From: Winogradskyella sp.
GTDB lineage: Bacteria; Bacteroidota; Bacteroidia; Flavobacteriales; Flavobacteriaceae
DNA length: 64,000 nt
NCBI RefSeq assembly: GCF_003712105.1
Contig: NZ_RHLG01000002.1
Location: forward strand, 186,001 to 250,000
Direction: 5' to 3'
Positions 1 through 9,147 of the stretch are shown in pieces. Each line of letters starts with the position of its first letter. Positions within the stretch are counted from its first letter, which is position 1. The notes beneath the pieces were generated by a model. That model made no database searches, was not told where the DNA came from, and saw only the letters and a list, made by a program, of their open reading frames with translations. The translations under genes were made by a program, and so were the position numbers.

Positions 1-438
1 TATGCCAGAAATATACTTGGATTGCGAGATGCTAATTCTACAGAAATGGATGAACAGACATCACATCCTGTTATTGCATTAATGGAATCTCAGAAAAATG
101 TAGTAAACAAAGGCGGAACAATGCGTTTGGGTTCTTGGGATTGTGAGCTTACAGATAATAGTATATCTCTTAAGTCTTATGGACAATCTCAAATAAAAGA
201 ACGTCACAGACACCGCTTTGAATTTAATAACGATTATAAAGAACAAATTGAAGCTGCTGGACTAAAAGCTACTGGTCTTAACCCAGAGACTGGCTTGGTA
301 GAAATCATTGAATTACCTACACACAATTGGTTTGTTGGTGTGCAATATCATCCAGAATACAAAAGTACTGTCGCTAATCCACATCCATTATTTGTGTCTT
401 TTGTAGCAGCTGCTTTAGCATATAAAACCAACAAGTAG
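1..438 (+). CDS. pyrG: CTP synthase, C-terminal part (cut by window edge)
   Basis: This is the C-terminal glutamine amidotransferase part of CTP synthase, the cytosolic enzyme that converts UTP to CTP using glutamine nitrogen. The reading frame is open from base 1, so the gene starts outside the window; the TTG at 22 is only an internal codon. Visible family signatures are the strand RLGSWDCEL, the RHRHRFEFN segment, and near the end VQYHPEYKS, which contains the His and Glu of the class I amidotransferase triad. The nucleophilic Cys lies upstream of the window. The stop is 97 bases before yidC on the same strand. Confidence 0.95.
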   Translation, partial: YARNILGLRDANSTEMDEQTSHPVIALMESQKNVVNKGGTMRLGSWDCELTDNSISLKSYGQSQIKERHRHRFEFNNDYKEQIEAAGLKATGLNPETGLVEIIELPTHNWFVGVQYHPEYKSTVANPHPLFVSFVAAALAYKTNK

Positions 439-535
439 TGTCAGTTTGGCACAAATTAGTATTTTGGATAGCTTTTTGAAATATCCAGAACAAATAAAAC
501 GAATCGATTTAAGACCGATACATCTTTAAATACAC

Positions 536-2452
536 ATGGAAGAAAGGAAATTAGACATAAATACAGTCATAGGTTTTGTACTCCTTTTTGGAATAATGAT
601 TTGGTATTTTTATCAAAACCAACCAACTCCAGAAGAACTAGAAGCTCAAAAACAAGCTGAGACAGAGCAAGTCGAAGCTGCAAAACAAGCCAAAGCGCAG
701 GATGAGAGTTTAACAGCTATAACCACTCCAATAGAAGACTATAATGAGAATGTACCTGATTCTCTAAAACAAGCAATGCTTCAAAATAAATTAGGAGATT
801 TAGCTTTTGCCTATTCTCTAGGAACTGATATTGATGGTACTACAGATGTTGAAACAGATGTTTTAGCATTAAAATTTAACAATAAAGGTGGTCATCTTGC
901 CGAAGTTAGGCTGACACAATTTGTAGATTATGATGAGCTACCAATCTATATAGTTAAAGATGGTAATACCAACTTCAATCTTAATTTTGCGACGACAGAT
1001 AATCGCATATTAAATACAGAAGATAAACCATTTCAACCTTCGGTTACTAAAAATGGTGAGAATACAGTGGTCTCAATGAAACTGAAATTCTCCGAATCTA
1101 AATATTTAGAATACCGATACGAGCTGAAGCCTAATGATTATATGATAGATTTTACCATTCAATCTCAAGGCTTGGATGGTGTGGTTAATAGTTCTCAAGA
1201 AATCAACTTAGATTGGAAACTTAAAGGGCTACGACATGACCAAAGTATTACTTACGAGAATAGATATACACGTTTAACCTATCAGCATGATGGCGATAAA
1301 ATAGACAAGCTCGCTCAAATGAATGATGATGAAGAAGTCGTCTCTGATGTAAGTTGGTTATCGTACAGACAGCATTTCTTTAGTAGCATATTAGTTGCTG
1401 ATACACCATTTAAGTCGGTAAACATGTCTTCTAAGGATTTGGTTAAAGACGAAGAAGTTGATACCGTTTTTACAAAACTATACGCTTCAAAAATACCTGT
1501 TGAATTAAAAGGTGGAAACTTTAGCAAATCAATGGGCTTGTATTATGGGCCTACAGATAGTAAGGTTTTAAAAACCTATGATAAAAACCTTGAAGCGAGT
1601 ATTCCTTTTGGATGGGGAATTTTTGGGTGGATAAATAAAGCAGTTTTTATCCCATTATTTGGGTTTTTAAGTAGCTTCTTACCTTATGGTATTGCTATTA
1701 TTGTAATGACTGTTTTGGTAAAAATGCTACTATCTTTTGTACAGTACAAGCAGTTTTTATCTCAGGCAAAAATGAAGATTTTAAAACCTGAGCTAGATGC
1801 TATACGTGCTAAGTACAAAGACAATAAAATGAAAGCACAACAAGAAACTATGGCATTGCAAAGTAAAGCTGGTGCTAGCCCTTTGAGTGGTTGTTTACCC
1901 GGGTTAATGCAAATTCCTGTGTTTTATGCCCTATTTATGTTTTTTCCAACAGCTTTCGATTTAAGACAGAAAAGTTTCCTATGGGCAGATGATTTAAGTT
2001 CATACGATTCTATTGCACAGTTGCCATTCAATATTCCGTTTTATGGAGATCACGTGAGTTTATTTCCAATATTAGCAGCAATAGCTATTTTCTTCTATAT
2101 GAAAATGACTACTGGTCAACAAACAGCTATGCAAGCGCCGCCACAAGAAGGGATGCCTGATATGAGTAAGATGATGAAGTATATGATTTACTTTTCGCCA
2201 TTACTAATGTTGGTATTCTTTAATAACTATGCGTCTGGATTAAGTTTATACTACTTTATATCTAACCTAATTAGTATTGGTATTATGTTAGTGATTAAAA
2301 ACTATATCATTGACGAGGAAAAGGTACTAGCTAAAATAGAAATTAGTAAGAGTAAGCCTAAGAAGCAAAATCGTTTTCAGAAGAAAATGGCTGAAATGAT
2401 GGAGCAAGCTGAGCAACAAAAGCAAATGCAGCAGCGCAAAAAGAAGAAATAA
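536..2452 (+). CDS. yidC: Membrane protein insertase YidC
   Basis: YidC inserts and folds inner-membrane proteins, alone or with the Sec translocon. The 638-residue product has an N-terminal membrane anchor at about residues 10-26, a large periplasmic beta domain to about residue 350, then the conserved insertase core with several membrane helices (about 365-590, including VMTVLVKMLLSF and GLMQIPVFYALFMFF). It ends in a very basic, Gln/Lys-rich tail typical of ribosome contact. Length matches Gram-negative YidC with the periplasmic domain. It follows pyrG in the same direction and is closed by a hairpin terminator. The ATG at 536 leaves a normal N-terminal anchor. Confidence 0.96.
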   Translation: MEERKLDINTVIGFVLLFGIMIWYFYQNQPTPEELEAQKQAETEQVEAAKQAKAQDESLTAITTPIEDYNENVPDSLKQAMLQNKLGDLAFAYSLGTDIDGTTDVETDVLALKFNNKGGHLAEVRLTQFVDYDELPIYIVKDGNTNFNLNFATTDNRILNTEDKPFQPSVTKNGENTVVSMKLKFSESKYLEYRYELKPNDYMIDFTIQSQGLDGVVNSSQEINLDWKLKGLRHDQSITYENRYTRLTYQHDGDKIDKLAQMNDDEEVVSDVSWLSYRQHFFSSILVADTPFKSVNMSSKDLVKDEEVDTVFTKLYASKIPVELKGGNFSKSMGLYYGPTDSKVLKTYDKNLEASIPFGWGIFGWINKAVFIPLFGFLSSFLPYGIAIIVMTVLVKMLLSFVQYKQFLSQAKMKILKPELDAIRAKYKDNKMKAQQETMALQSKAGASPLSGCLPGLMQIPVFYALFMFFPTAFDLRQKSFLWADDLSSYDSIAQLPFNIPFYGDHVSLFPILAAIAIFFYMKMTTGQQTAMQAPPQEGMPDMSKMMKYMIYFSPLLMLVFFNNYASGLSLYYFISNLISIGIMLVIKNYIIDEEKVLAKIEISKSKPKKQNRFQKKMAEMMEQAEQQKQMQQRKKKK

Positions 2453-2472
2453 TTAATTCTAGATATTATAAG

Positions 2473-2502
2473 AAAGCTACAGTTTTATCTGTGGCTTTTT
2501 TT
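2473..2502 (+). terminator. Rho-independent terminator after yidC
   Basis: A 10-base stem (2473-2482 with 2489-2498, one G-U pair) encloses a six-base loop and runs into T-rich sequence, 20 bases after the yidC stop. Confidence 0.8.
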
Positions 2503-2508
2503 ATACTC

Positions 2509-2540
2509 AAAAGTAAAGCCCTCCATGAGAATGGAAGGCT
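2509..2540 (-). terminator. Terminator of the fasciclin gene (minus strand)
   Basis: The arms 2517-2526 and 2531-2540 pair over ten bases (one G-U) around a four-base loop. Read on the minus strand the hairpin is followed by TTTACTTTT. It lies just after the fasciclin stop and back to back with the yidC terminator. Confidence 0.65.
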
Positions 2541-2599
2541 ATACTAACTAAATCAATCAATATAAAAAATGAGGTAATCAGCCTCGACTTTTTCGTTTA

Positions 2600-3616
2600 T
2601 TAGGTAGCAGGTAATAAAACTGCATTAATGACGTGTATTACACCGTTTGCAGTCTGTACATCTACAGCAATAATTCCTGCAGAGTTTCCTGCACCATCAG
2701 TAATATCTGCAATATTACCGTTAGTTCCAGGTAAAGTAATTGTAATGTTTTGTCCTTGTAATGTTTCTGGTACAGTATCACCGTTTTGGTTTAAATCACC
2801 AGATTGAACATTGTTTCCTGCCAACACATGATGTTGTAAAACTGCAGTTAATAGGGCAGAATCAATATCAGCAGGAGAGTTCCACATCATATTTGAATCT
2901 AATAATGCTTGGAAAGCAGCATTTGTTGGAGCAAATACTGTGAATGGAGCAGGAGCAGTACCATTAGCAGTTGATAAGATGCTTACGAAATCTGGCTGAC
3001 CAGCAGTAGTTAAAGATGCTACTAAACTTCCAAACTCAGGATTTGCTAAAGCCATATCCACAACTGTAGGTGGTAATAATACTTTATTAATAACATGTAT
3101 AATACCGTTATCAGCACCAACATTAGCGGATGTTACATCTGCACCAGCAGTAGTAGCGTCACCACCATTGATTTCAACAGTACCAGCATTTTCTCTTGCG
3201 TATATACTTAAATTATTATTTCCAGGTCCAGTGGCACCAACATTAGCATAAATACCGGCACTAGTGATAGCAGAAGATTGTACTTCAGTACCTATAATTA
3301 CATGGTTTAACAATACGTTAGTTAATAAGCTAATTTCTATATCATCAATTGAATTCCATGCAGGATTCGAATCTAATAAAGCTTGAAAAGCAGCATTGTC
3401 AGGAGCAAATACAGTAAAAGGACCATCGCCTCTTAAAGTCAATACTAGGTCAGCACGTTCTAAAGCAGAGGCTAAAGAGGTAAAGCCATTCGCCACAGCT
3501 ACGTCAACAACAGTTTGTACAGTAGGTGTGTTATCATCATCACTGTCACAAGCAGTCAAACCTAATACCATGATAAAAACTGCTAGGAACTTTAAATTTT
3601 TTGAAATAATTTTCAT
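2600..3616 (-). CDS. Surface lipoprotein with two fasciclin (FAS1) domains
   Basis: This is a predicted secreted lipoprotein. Residues 1-22 form a lipoprotein signal peptide with lipobox LTAC (Cys23), followed directly by DSDDDN, which resembles the Bacteroidota lipoprotein surface-export signal. Two tandem FAS1 domains follow (about 34-180 and 183-335). Each has the family blocks TVFAPDNAAFQALLDSN or TVFAPTNAAFQALLDSN and a terminal GVIHVINAVLLP-type strand. FAS1 domains mediate adhesion to proteins or carbohydrates, so a surface adhesion or matrix role is likely; the ligand cannot be read from the sequence. It is monocistronic and divergent from the next gene. Confidence 0.92.
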   Translation of the reverse strand: MKIISKNLKFLAVFIMVLGLTACDSDDDNTPTVQTVVDVAVANGFTSLASALERADLVLTLRGDGPFTVFAPDNAAFQALLDSNPAWNSIDDIEISLLTNVLLNHVIIGTEVQSSAITSAGIYANVGATGPGNNNLSIYARENAGTVEINGGDATTAGADVTSANVGADNGIIHVINKVLLPPTVVDMALANPEFGSLVASLTTAGQPDFVSILSTANGTAPAPFTVFAPTNAAFQALLDSNMMWNSPADIDSALLTAVLQHHVLAGNNVQSGDLNQNGDTVPETLQGQNITITLPGTNGNIADITDGAGNSAGIIAVDVQTANGVIHVINAVLLPAT

Positions 3617-3671
3617 TTTTTTGAGTTTAAAAGTTAAATATATTGTTCATCTTGTTTAATAAAATTAAAAA

Positions 3672-4382
3672 ATGATTAAACATAAATTTCTATTTGCATT
3701 TTTTTTAACAGTAATTTTAACATCCTTGGATGCTCAAGTTTCTGTAAATAAGTTCGATGAAAGTGGTGAAAGGCACGGTATATGGCAAAAAAACTACCCA
3801 AATACCAACCAGTTGCGTTACAAAGGACAATTTGAACATGGTAAAGAAATAGACACATTTAAGTTCTACAAGCTTAAACAAAAACGAAGTGTACTTAGTG
3901 CTATAAAAGTTTTTAATCCTAATAATAATAAAGCCGAGGTTTCATTTTTGGCTTCAAATGGTTCCGTCATTAGCAAAGGAATAATGGATGGTAAGAAATT
4001 TATTGGTAAGTGGCTCTTTTATCATAAAAATTCGACTACTATTATGACTGAAGAAACTTATAATGCAACAGGACAACTAGAAGGTACCCGCAAAGTTTAT
4101 TTTACTAGTGGTACTATTGCTGAAACTTCAGAATACCAAAATGGTAAGCGCGACGGTGTCACCAAAACATATTCAGAATCTGCCAAACTCTTGCAAGAAT
4201 CAAACTATAAAGAGGATAAGCTCAATGGCGAATCTTTATATTATGATGCTTCAGGAAACATGGAAGCAAAAGGAAATTACAATGCTAATTTAAAAACGGG
4301 CATTTGGGAATATTATAAGAATGGTGAATTAACTAAAAAGGTTGACCATAATAATGATAAAGTCATCTTCAAAAAACAATAG
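3672..4382 (+). CDS. Secreted YwqK/MORN-like repeat protein
   Basis: A signal peptide (residues 1-22, ending LDAQ) is followed by repeated short beta-hairpin units of the type G-x-W-x-x-Y/F-(x)n-N-G-x (for example GIWQKNYPNTNQLRYKGQF, GTRKVYFTSGTIAE, GIWEYYKNGELTKK). These are the MORN_2/YwqK repeats, found in Bacteroidota proteins often auto-named as antitoxins. No toxin partner lies next to it, so that label is not supported. It is a 236-residue single gene closed by a strong terminator. Function unknown, probably an exported structural or binding protein. Confidence 0.8.
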   Translation: MIKHKFLFAFFLTVILTSLDAQVSVNKFDESGERHGIWQKNYPNTNQLRYKGQFEHGKEIDTFKFYKLKQKRSVLSAIKVFNPNNNKAEVSFLASNGSVISKGIMDGKKFIGKWLFYHKNSTTIMTEETYNATGQLEGTRKVYFTSGTIAETSEYQNGKRDGVTKTYSESAKLLQESNYKEDKLNGESLYYDASGNMEAKGNYNANLKTGIWEYYKNGELTKKVDHNNDKVIFKKQ

Positions 4383-4415
4383 CATTAGTCTATAGTATCA
4401 ATAGGCTTTAAGTAT

Positions 4416-4442
4416 GGTAACCTGCAAATGGTTACCTTTTTT
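4416..4442 (+). terminator. Rho-independent terminator
   Basis: A perfect 7-base stem GGTAACC/GGTTACC (4416-4422 with 4430-4436) with a seven-base loop is followed by six T residues. It ends the YwqK-like gene and sits just before the mnmA promoter. Confidence 0.85.
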
Positions 4443-4448
4443 ATTTTG

Positions 4449-4456
4449 TAATTTTG
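4449..4456 (+). promoter_or_regulatory. Candidate -7 promoter element of mnmA
   Basis: TAATTTTG matches the Bacteroidota -7 consensus TAnnTTTG, 40 bases before the chosen mnmA ATG. No good TTTG -33 box is seen upstream, where the terminator lies. Confidence 0.45.
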
Positions 4457-4495
4457 CCCAAGTTTTTCGAACCTATTTCGGAAGTATATATTAAA

Positions 4496-5689
4496 ATGAA
4501 TAACAAGCGTGTCATAGTAGGACTTTCTGGAGGCGTGGATTCCAGCGTAGCTGCATACCTTTTAAAAGAGCAAGGTTATGAGGTTATCGGCCTATTTATG
4601 AAGAATTGGCACGATGATTCCGTAACTATTTCTGACGAATGTCCTTGGTTAGAAGACAGTAATGATGCCATGTTAGTGGCGAATAAATTGGGTATTCCTT
4701 TTCAGACTGTAGATTTAAGCGTGCAATACAAAGAACGTATTGTAGATTACATGTTTAATGAATACGAAAATGGGCGTACACCAAATCCAGATGTACTTTG
4801 TAATCGCGAAATTAAGTTCGATGTCTTTATGGATATTGCTTTAGAACTAGGCGCAGATTATGTAGCGACAGGTCACTATTGTCGTAAAGCTACAATTGAA
4901 AAAGATGGGCAACACGTACATCAGTTATTAGCAGGTGTAGATGGTAATAAAGATCAATCGTATTTCTTGTGCCAGTTATCTCAAGCACAATTAGCAAAAG
5001 CCTTATTTCCAATTGGAGAGTTGACAAAGCCTGAAGTTCGGGAAATTGCCAAGGCTCAAGATTTAATCACAGCAGAGAAAAAAGATTCGCAAGGGCTTTG
5101 CTTTATCGGTAAGGTACGTCTACCAGATTTTTTACAGCAACAGCTTAAACCAAAAGAAGGTGTTATTGTTGAAATTCCTGAATCGTTAGACACCTATCAT
5201 AAATCTATTCCACGATTTGATTCAAAGGCTAGTGAGTTAGCATTTCATTCTTCAAAACCAGAATACGCCATTTCTCAAGGAAAAATTGTTGGCAAACATC
5301 AAGGTGCCCATTATTTTACTAAAGGGCAACGTAAAGGCCTAGCAGTTGGTGGTACAAAAGAACCCTTGTTTGTTATTGAAACAGATGTTAATGAGAATGT
5401 CATCTATACAGGTCAAGGTAAAACACATCCAGGCTTATTACGCTCAGTATTATTTGTACAAAACGAAGAACTGCATTGGATTAGAGAAGATCTAGAGCTT
5501 AAAGATGGTGAAACTCTAAATGTTAGTGCACGCATTCGTTACAGACAACCATTAGAAGAGGCAACACTTTATAAAGTATCTTCAGGGTTGTATGTAGAGT
5601 TTAAGAACAAGCAATCTGCAATTACCGAAGGTCAATTTGTAGCATGGTATACTAATGAAGAGCTTTTAGGTTCTGGAGTTATTTCTTAA
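4496..5689 (+). CDS. mnmA: tRNA-specific 2-thiouridylase MnmA
   Basis: MnmA thiolates U34 of Lys, Glu and Gln tRNAs. The ATG at 4496 gives [17 protein letters not shown], the correct N-terminus with the PP-loop (GLSGGVDSS) at residues 9-17. The open frame extends upstream to a TTG at 4454, but that would add 14 non-conserved residues and overlap the promoter-like element. The catalytic cysteines are visible in [12 protein letters not shown] and DSQGLCFIG, and the C-terminal beta-barrel contains [11 protein letters not shown]. Length (397 aa) is normal with a small insert near residues 210-250. The next gene starts five bases after the stop. Confidence 0.96.
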   Translation: MNNKRVIVGLSGGVDSSVAAYLLKEQGYEVIGLFMKNWHDDSVTISDECPWLEDSNDAMLVANKLGIPFQTVDLSVQYKERIVDYMFNEYENGRTPNPDVLCNREIKFDVFMDIALELGADYVATGHYCRKATIEKDGQHVHQLLAGVDGNKDQSYFLCQLSQAQLAKALFPIGELTKPEVREIAKAQDLITAEKKDSQGLCFIGKVRLPDFLQQQLKPKEGVIVEIPESLDTYHKSIPRFDSKASELAFHSSKPEYAISQGKIVGKHQGAHYFTKGQRKGLAVGGTKEPLFVIETDVNENVIYTGQGKTHPGLLRSVLFVQNEELHWIREDLELKDGETLNVSARIRYRQPLEEATLYKVSSGLYVEFKNKQSAITEGQFVAWYTNEELLGSGVIS

Positions 5690-5694
5690 TTCTT

Positions 5695-6177
5695 ATGGAG
5701 CCAGTTGACGTCAAAAAAGGAACTATTTTACAAAATTCAGGTGATTTAAATTCAAAAGTATATCATGTCGTTTCTGGGCTTTTAAGAAGCTATTCTATTG
5801 ATGATAAAGGCAAAGAACACGTGTTTCTTTTTGCTCCTGAGGGTTGGACCATCGCCGATAATAACTCAAAAGAGATGCCTTGTGATTTATATATTGATGT
5901 TCTTGAAGATTCTGAAGTATTAGTCTTTGAAAAAGATTTAGAGCGTGAGACTAAAAATGTTCCTGCCTTAATAAAACGACTTTCAGCATTACAAAAGCGT
6001 GTTATTATGCTTAAAAGTGCTTCAGCAATAGAGCGTTATGAGCATTTTGAAAATACTTATCCTGAAATCTTACAACGTGTTACCCAAAAAATGATCGCGT
6101 CCTATTTGGGTATTACGCCAGAAGCATTAAGCAAAATCAAAAAAGAACGCATTACCAAGAAAACATCTGATTCTTAA
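5695..6177 (+). CDS. Crp/Fnr-like transcription regulator, short form
   Basis: The 160-residue protein starts within a cyclic-nucleotide-binding fold: GTILQNSGDLNSKVYHVVSGLLRSYSIDDKG matches the first beta-roll strands of the Crp family. It ends with RVTQKMIASYLGITPEALSKIKKE, the recognition-helix part of the C-terminal helix-turn-helix. It lacks FNR-type cysteines, so it is not an iron-sulfur oxygen sensor; the ligand is unknown. It begins five bases after mnmA and may be translated from the same message. The N-terminus is shorter than usual for the family, but no upstream in-frame start exists that would not run into mnmA. Confidence 0.82.
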   Translation: MEPVDVKKGTILQNSGDLNSKVYHVVSGLLRSYSIDDKGKEHVFLFAPEGWTIADNNSKEMPCDLYIDVLEDSEVLVFEKDLERETKNVPALIKRLSALQKRVIMLKSASAIERYEHFENTYPEILQRVTQKMIASYLGITPEALSKIKKERITKKTSDS

Positions 6178-6245
6178 TCTAGATTAAGGGTTTTCTTAGA
6201 TTTCTTCGCGATTTTTGGTTATCACTAATTAAAAACTAACCAACT

Positions 6246-6695
6246 ATGAAGAATTTCTCTGCCTTATTAAAAATATCATCAGTCTTATGGATTATTTGGG
6301 GACTTGTGCACATCTTAGCAGGTGTAATGACCATGAAAGGTGTATTAACCAATGATATCACTGCTTCAGTTGTAGGTATTGCCGATGGTATAGACCCACA
6401 AAGCTTAGATATGGACTATCCTAAAGCCGTTGGTGCTATTATAGGGCAACATGGATTTAACTTATTTTGGATTGGTATTGTGACGTTCATCTGCGCATTT
6501 TACATCTGGAAAGGCAATACACATGCGATATTTTTGGCGGCTATTACTGGTGGTTTGGCAGATTTGGGTTATTTCCTATTTATAGATTTAGGAGGTTATA
6601 ATAAGTTTATGCCTGGGACTGTAATGACCATTGTGTCTTCGTTAGCAATTATTACTAGTTTTTATGTCTATTTCAAGACGAAGAACTTAGATTAA
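6246..6695 (+). CDS. Small integral membrane protein, four predicted helices
   Basis: The 149-residue product contains about four hydrophobic helices (SVLWIIWGLVHILAGVMTM, FNLFWIGIVTFICAFYIW, AIFLAAITGGLADLGYFLF, TVMTIVSSLAIITSFYVYF). Similar proteins are encoded near Crp-like regulators in flavobacteria and are annotated only as hypothetical. It lies 68 bases after the Crp-like gene in the same direction, so that regulator may control it. No catalytic motif is visible. Function unknown. Confidence 0.75.
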   Translation: MKNFSALLKISSVLWIIWGLVHILAGVMTMKGVLTNDITASVVGIADGIDPQSLDMDYPKAVGAIIGQHGFNLFWIGIVTFICAFYIWKGNTHAIFLAAITGGLADLGYFLFIDLGGYNKFMPGTVMTIVSSLAIITSFYVYFKTKNLD

Positions 6696-6736
6696 AACAG
6701 TGAAATTTATGTAACTTTCAGCCATAATTTTTTGTT

Positions 6737-7678
6737 ATGGCAAATCGAATCACATCTCTTTTCAATATAAAATATCCAATTGTTCAAGCCGGAATGATTT
6801 GGAATAGCGGTTGGCGCTTGGCTTCGGCTGCGAGTAATTCAGGAATTTTAGGACTGATTGGTGCTGGGTCTATGTATCCAGATGTGTTGCGTGAGCACAT
6901 TCAGAAGTGTAAAGCTGCTACCGATAACCCCTTTGGTGTTAATGTACCAATGTTGTATCCTAATATCGAAGAGATCATGGATATCATTGTAGAAGAAGAT
7001 GTGAAGATTGTGTTTACTTCTGCAGGTAATCCAAAAACCTGGACCAAGTGGTTGCAAGATCAAGGCATCACCGTTGTACATGTGGTAAGTAGTGTAAAGT
7101 TTGCACTTAAAGCTGAAGCAGCAGGCGTAGATGCTATTGTGGCTGAAGGTTTTGAGGCTGGTGGACATAATGGTCGTGACGAAACAACTACTCTCACTTT
7201 AATTCCAATGGTAAAAGAGCAGCTGAGCATTCCTTTAATTGCTGCTGGCGGAATAGCCACAGGAAAAGCCATGCTTGCCTGTATGGTTTTAGGTGCAGAT
7301 GGTGTACAAGTCGGTAGTCGATTTGTAGCAAGTGAAGAATCTTCGGCACATCAAGCTTTCAAGGACGTTGTAGTAGACGCAAAAGAAGGTGATACACAAT
7401 TAACCTTAAAAGAATTAGCACCAGTACGACTCATAAAAAATAAGTTTTATAATGAAGTCCAAGAACTCTATAAAACTGGCCCATCTGTTGAAGAACTTAA
7501 AACCTTATTAGGGCGTGCACGCGCAAAACGCGGCATGTTTGAAGGCGACTTGGAAGATGGTGAATTAGAAATCGGGCAAATTTCTGGACTCATTCACGAT
7601 ATAAAACCTGTAGCTCAAATCGTTGAGGACATTATCTCTGAGTTTGAGGCATCAAAAAAAATGATAACAAATCTGTAA
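6737..7678 (+). CDS. Nitronate monooxygenase / 2-nitropropane dioxygenase family FMN enzyme
   Basis: This is an FMN-dependent TIM-barrel enzyme of the NMO family, which oxidises alkyl nitronates such as propionate-3-nitronate; some relatives are FabK enoyl-ACP reductases. The motifs are PIVQAGMIWNSG at the N-terminus, VAEGFEAGGHNGR (about residues 135-147, with the conserved His) and IAAGGIATGKAM...LGADGVQVGSRF for the FMN phosphate. The 313-residue length is normal. The DUF2314 gene starts four bases after its stop, so both are probably transcribed together. Which substrate is used cannot be decided from sequence alone. Confidence 0.88.
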   Translation: MANRITSLFNIKYPIVQAGMIWNSGWRLASAASNSGILGLIGAGSMYPDVLREHIQKCKAATDNPFGVNVPMLYPNIEEIMDIIVEEDVKIVFTSAGNPKTWTKWLQDQGITVVHVVSSVKFALKAEAAGVDAIVAEGFEAGGHNGRDETTTLTLIPMVKEQLSIPLIAAGGIATGKAMLACMVLGADGVQVGSRFVASEESSAHQAFKDVVVDAKEGDTQLTLKELAPVRLIKNKFYNEVQELYKTGPSVEELKTLLGRARAKRGMFEGDLEDGELEIGQISGLIHDIKPVAQIVEDIISEFEASKKMITNL

Positions 7679-7681
7679 CGC

Positions 7682-9004
7682 ATGAAATTACACCAATATC
7701 TATCTATTCTAACGCTATGTTTAACATTCACAGTTTCCTCACAAACCGAATTTAATTCGGGTAAATTGTCGGATGACAAAATCCTTGTTCAATATGGGAT
7801 ATATATGTTGGGAGAAGAAAAAGTATCTTCTGATGATATTAAATCTATAGTATCTAAAAACTATCCAGATATTACATTAATTGAATCCTTTCCTGAAAGA
7901 GTAGATGTAAAGGGTATAAATGTTTTAGTAACCGAAATCCAAAATGTTGAGGAAGAATTCACTGCGCCTGATTTAGAATTCCTTAAGTACAAAAATCTGG
8001 GCCTTACAAATGCAGAGATGAATGCTATGCAAAAGTCTTCTCAGGTATTTGTTTTACAATTTGTTTTTGAGCAAGAGTTACTGTTGAAAGCTTATAACAA
8101 CGCCAACAATTACATATCTGATCTCACTAAGAACCACGATATTATTATCTACGATTTAGAGACTAGAAATAGCATTAGTGAAGAGTATTGGAATAAAAAT
8201 CTATTAATAAAAGGCAATGCGATAACTGTTGCAAATCATATAACGATTCACTTTTATCAAAAAGAGGATTTTTGTAGAGCCATAACATTGGGTATGCTAA
8301 AATTTGGATTGCCAGATATTACGATTGAAGATTTATCTTGTCAGAGCAGTGAAGATTTAATGACCTTTATCAATGTAACGGCTCAAACTTTATTCGAAAA
8401 AGATGAGATTGAAAATAAAGGTAAACTGACTTTAGACGTTAATGCTATTCAAAATGAATCGTACAAATCCATGGTTATTAATTCTATGTACGACAATGCT
8501 GTTGGTAAGGCAGAAGTAGATATAATAAATGGTCGCTGGGAAGAAGGCGATCCAGAAAATATTTTAATGGAAATTGCTTTTCCTCTACAAGATACTCAGG
8601 TGGCACAAATGGAGACCATAAAGTTACTTTTTGGGTCTTTAGATGAAGTCACAATGATAAAGCATGATGATTTATTACTCAAGGCAAGTGAAGATGCGAG
8701 AGCCAAAGTCCCTGAATTATATGATAAATTTCAAAATGGGCTTGGTATAAACTCTCATCTACTAATTAAGTTTCCTTTTGATGAAGATGACCAAAGAGAA
8801 TGGATGTGGGTTGAAGTTGTAAAATGGGAAGGTGATCTCATCATAGGTTTATTACAAAACGAACCAAGATTCATTTCAGATCTTAAAGCTGGTCAACAGG
8901 TGGAAAAAAACATTGACGACATGTTCGATTATATCTTATATAATGACGATGGAAGCATGGAAGGTAATGAGACTGGTAAAATCATTGAAAAAATGAGAAA
9001 CTAA
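7682..9004 (+). CDS. Secreted protein with C-terminal DUF2314 domain
   Basis: A signal peptide (residues 1-20, ending VSSQ) precedes a 420-residue mature protein. The last 90 residues (REWMWVEVVKWEGDLIIGLL, LKAGQQVEKNIDDMFDY, NDDGSMEGNETGKII) match the DUF2314 pattern, a domain of unknown function. The central part is rich in acidic residues and has no motif that I recognise. It starts four bases after the NMO gene. A periplasmic location is inferred from the signal peptide; the role is unknown. Confidence 0.78.
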   Translation: MKLHQYLSILTLCLTFTVSSQTEFNSGKLSDDKILVQYGIYMLGEEKVSSDDIKSIVSKNYPDITLIESFPERVDVKGINVLVTEIQNVEEEFTAPDLEFLKYKNLGLTNAEMNAMQKSSQVFVLQFVFEQELLLKAYNNANNYISDLTKNHDIIIYDLETRNSISEEYWNKNLLIKGNAITVANHITIHFYQKEDFCRAITLGMLKFGLPDITIEDLSCQSSEDLMTFINVTAQTLFEKDEIENKGKLTLDVNAIQNESYKSMVINSMYDNAVGKAEVDIINGRWEEGDPENILMEIAFPLQDTQVAQMETIKLLFGSLDEVTMIKHDDLLLKASEDARAKVPELYDKFQNGLGINSHLLIKFPFDEDDQREWMWVEVVKWEGDLIIGLLQNEPRFISDLKAGQQVEKNIDDMFDYILYNDDGSMEGNETGKIIEKMRN

Positions 9005-9088
9005 TCAATAAGGCGATAGACTTTCAGTAAAAATCCTCTATACATAGTCCTTAATATTCGATAAATTTAATAGCGACTTAAAAATTTT

Positions 9089-9117
9089 TGAGACATTTTT
9101 CAAAAAGTGCCGTTATT
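9089..9117 (+). promoter_or_regulatory. ECF-type promoter of sigma operon 1
   Basis: TGAGAC (9089-9094), exactly 16 bases, then CGTTATT (9111-9117). The same spacing and core (TGnnAC-N16-CGT) occurs before the second ECF operon at 22429, and both are followed by the identical 12-mer AACAAACCAATC (here 9124-9135). A CGT-type -10 is characteristic of ECF sigma promoters, so autoregulation is likely. Confidence 0.6.
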
Positions 9118-9147
9118 AAATAAAACAAACCAATCGAATACTAATTT

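Noticed and set aside
3672-4382. YwqK-like protein as an antitoxin
   Set aside because: It has a signal peptide and no toxin gene beside it; the antitoxin name comes from automatic annotation of the repeat family.
4454-4495. Longer mnmA start at TTG 4454
   Set aside because: It adds residues outside the conserved N-terminus and lies in the promoter-like region; the ATG at 4496 matches the family start.
5695-6177. Crp-like regulator as an oxygen-sensing FNR
   Set aside because: The cysteines needed for an iron-sulfur cluster are absent.
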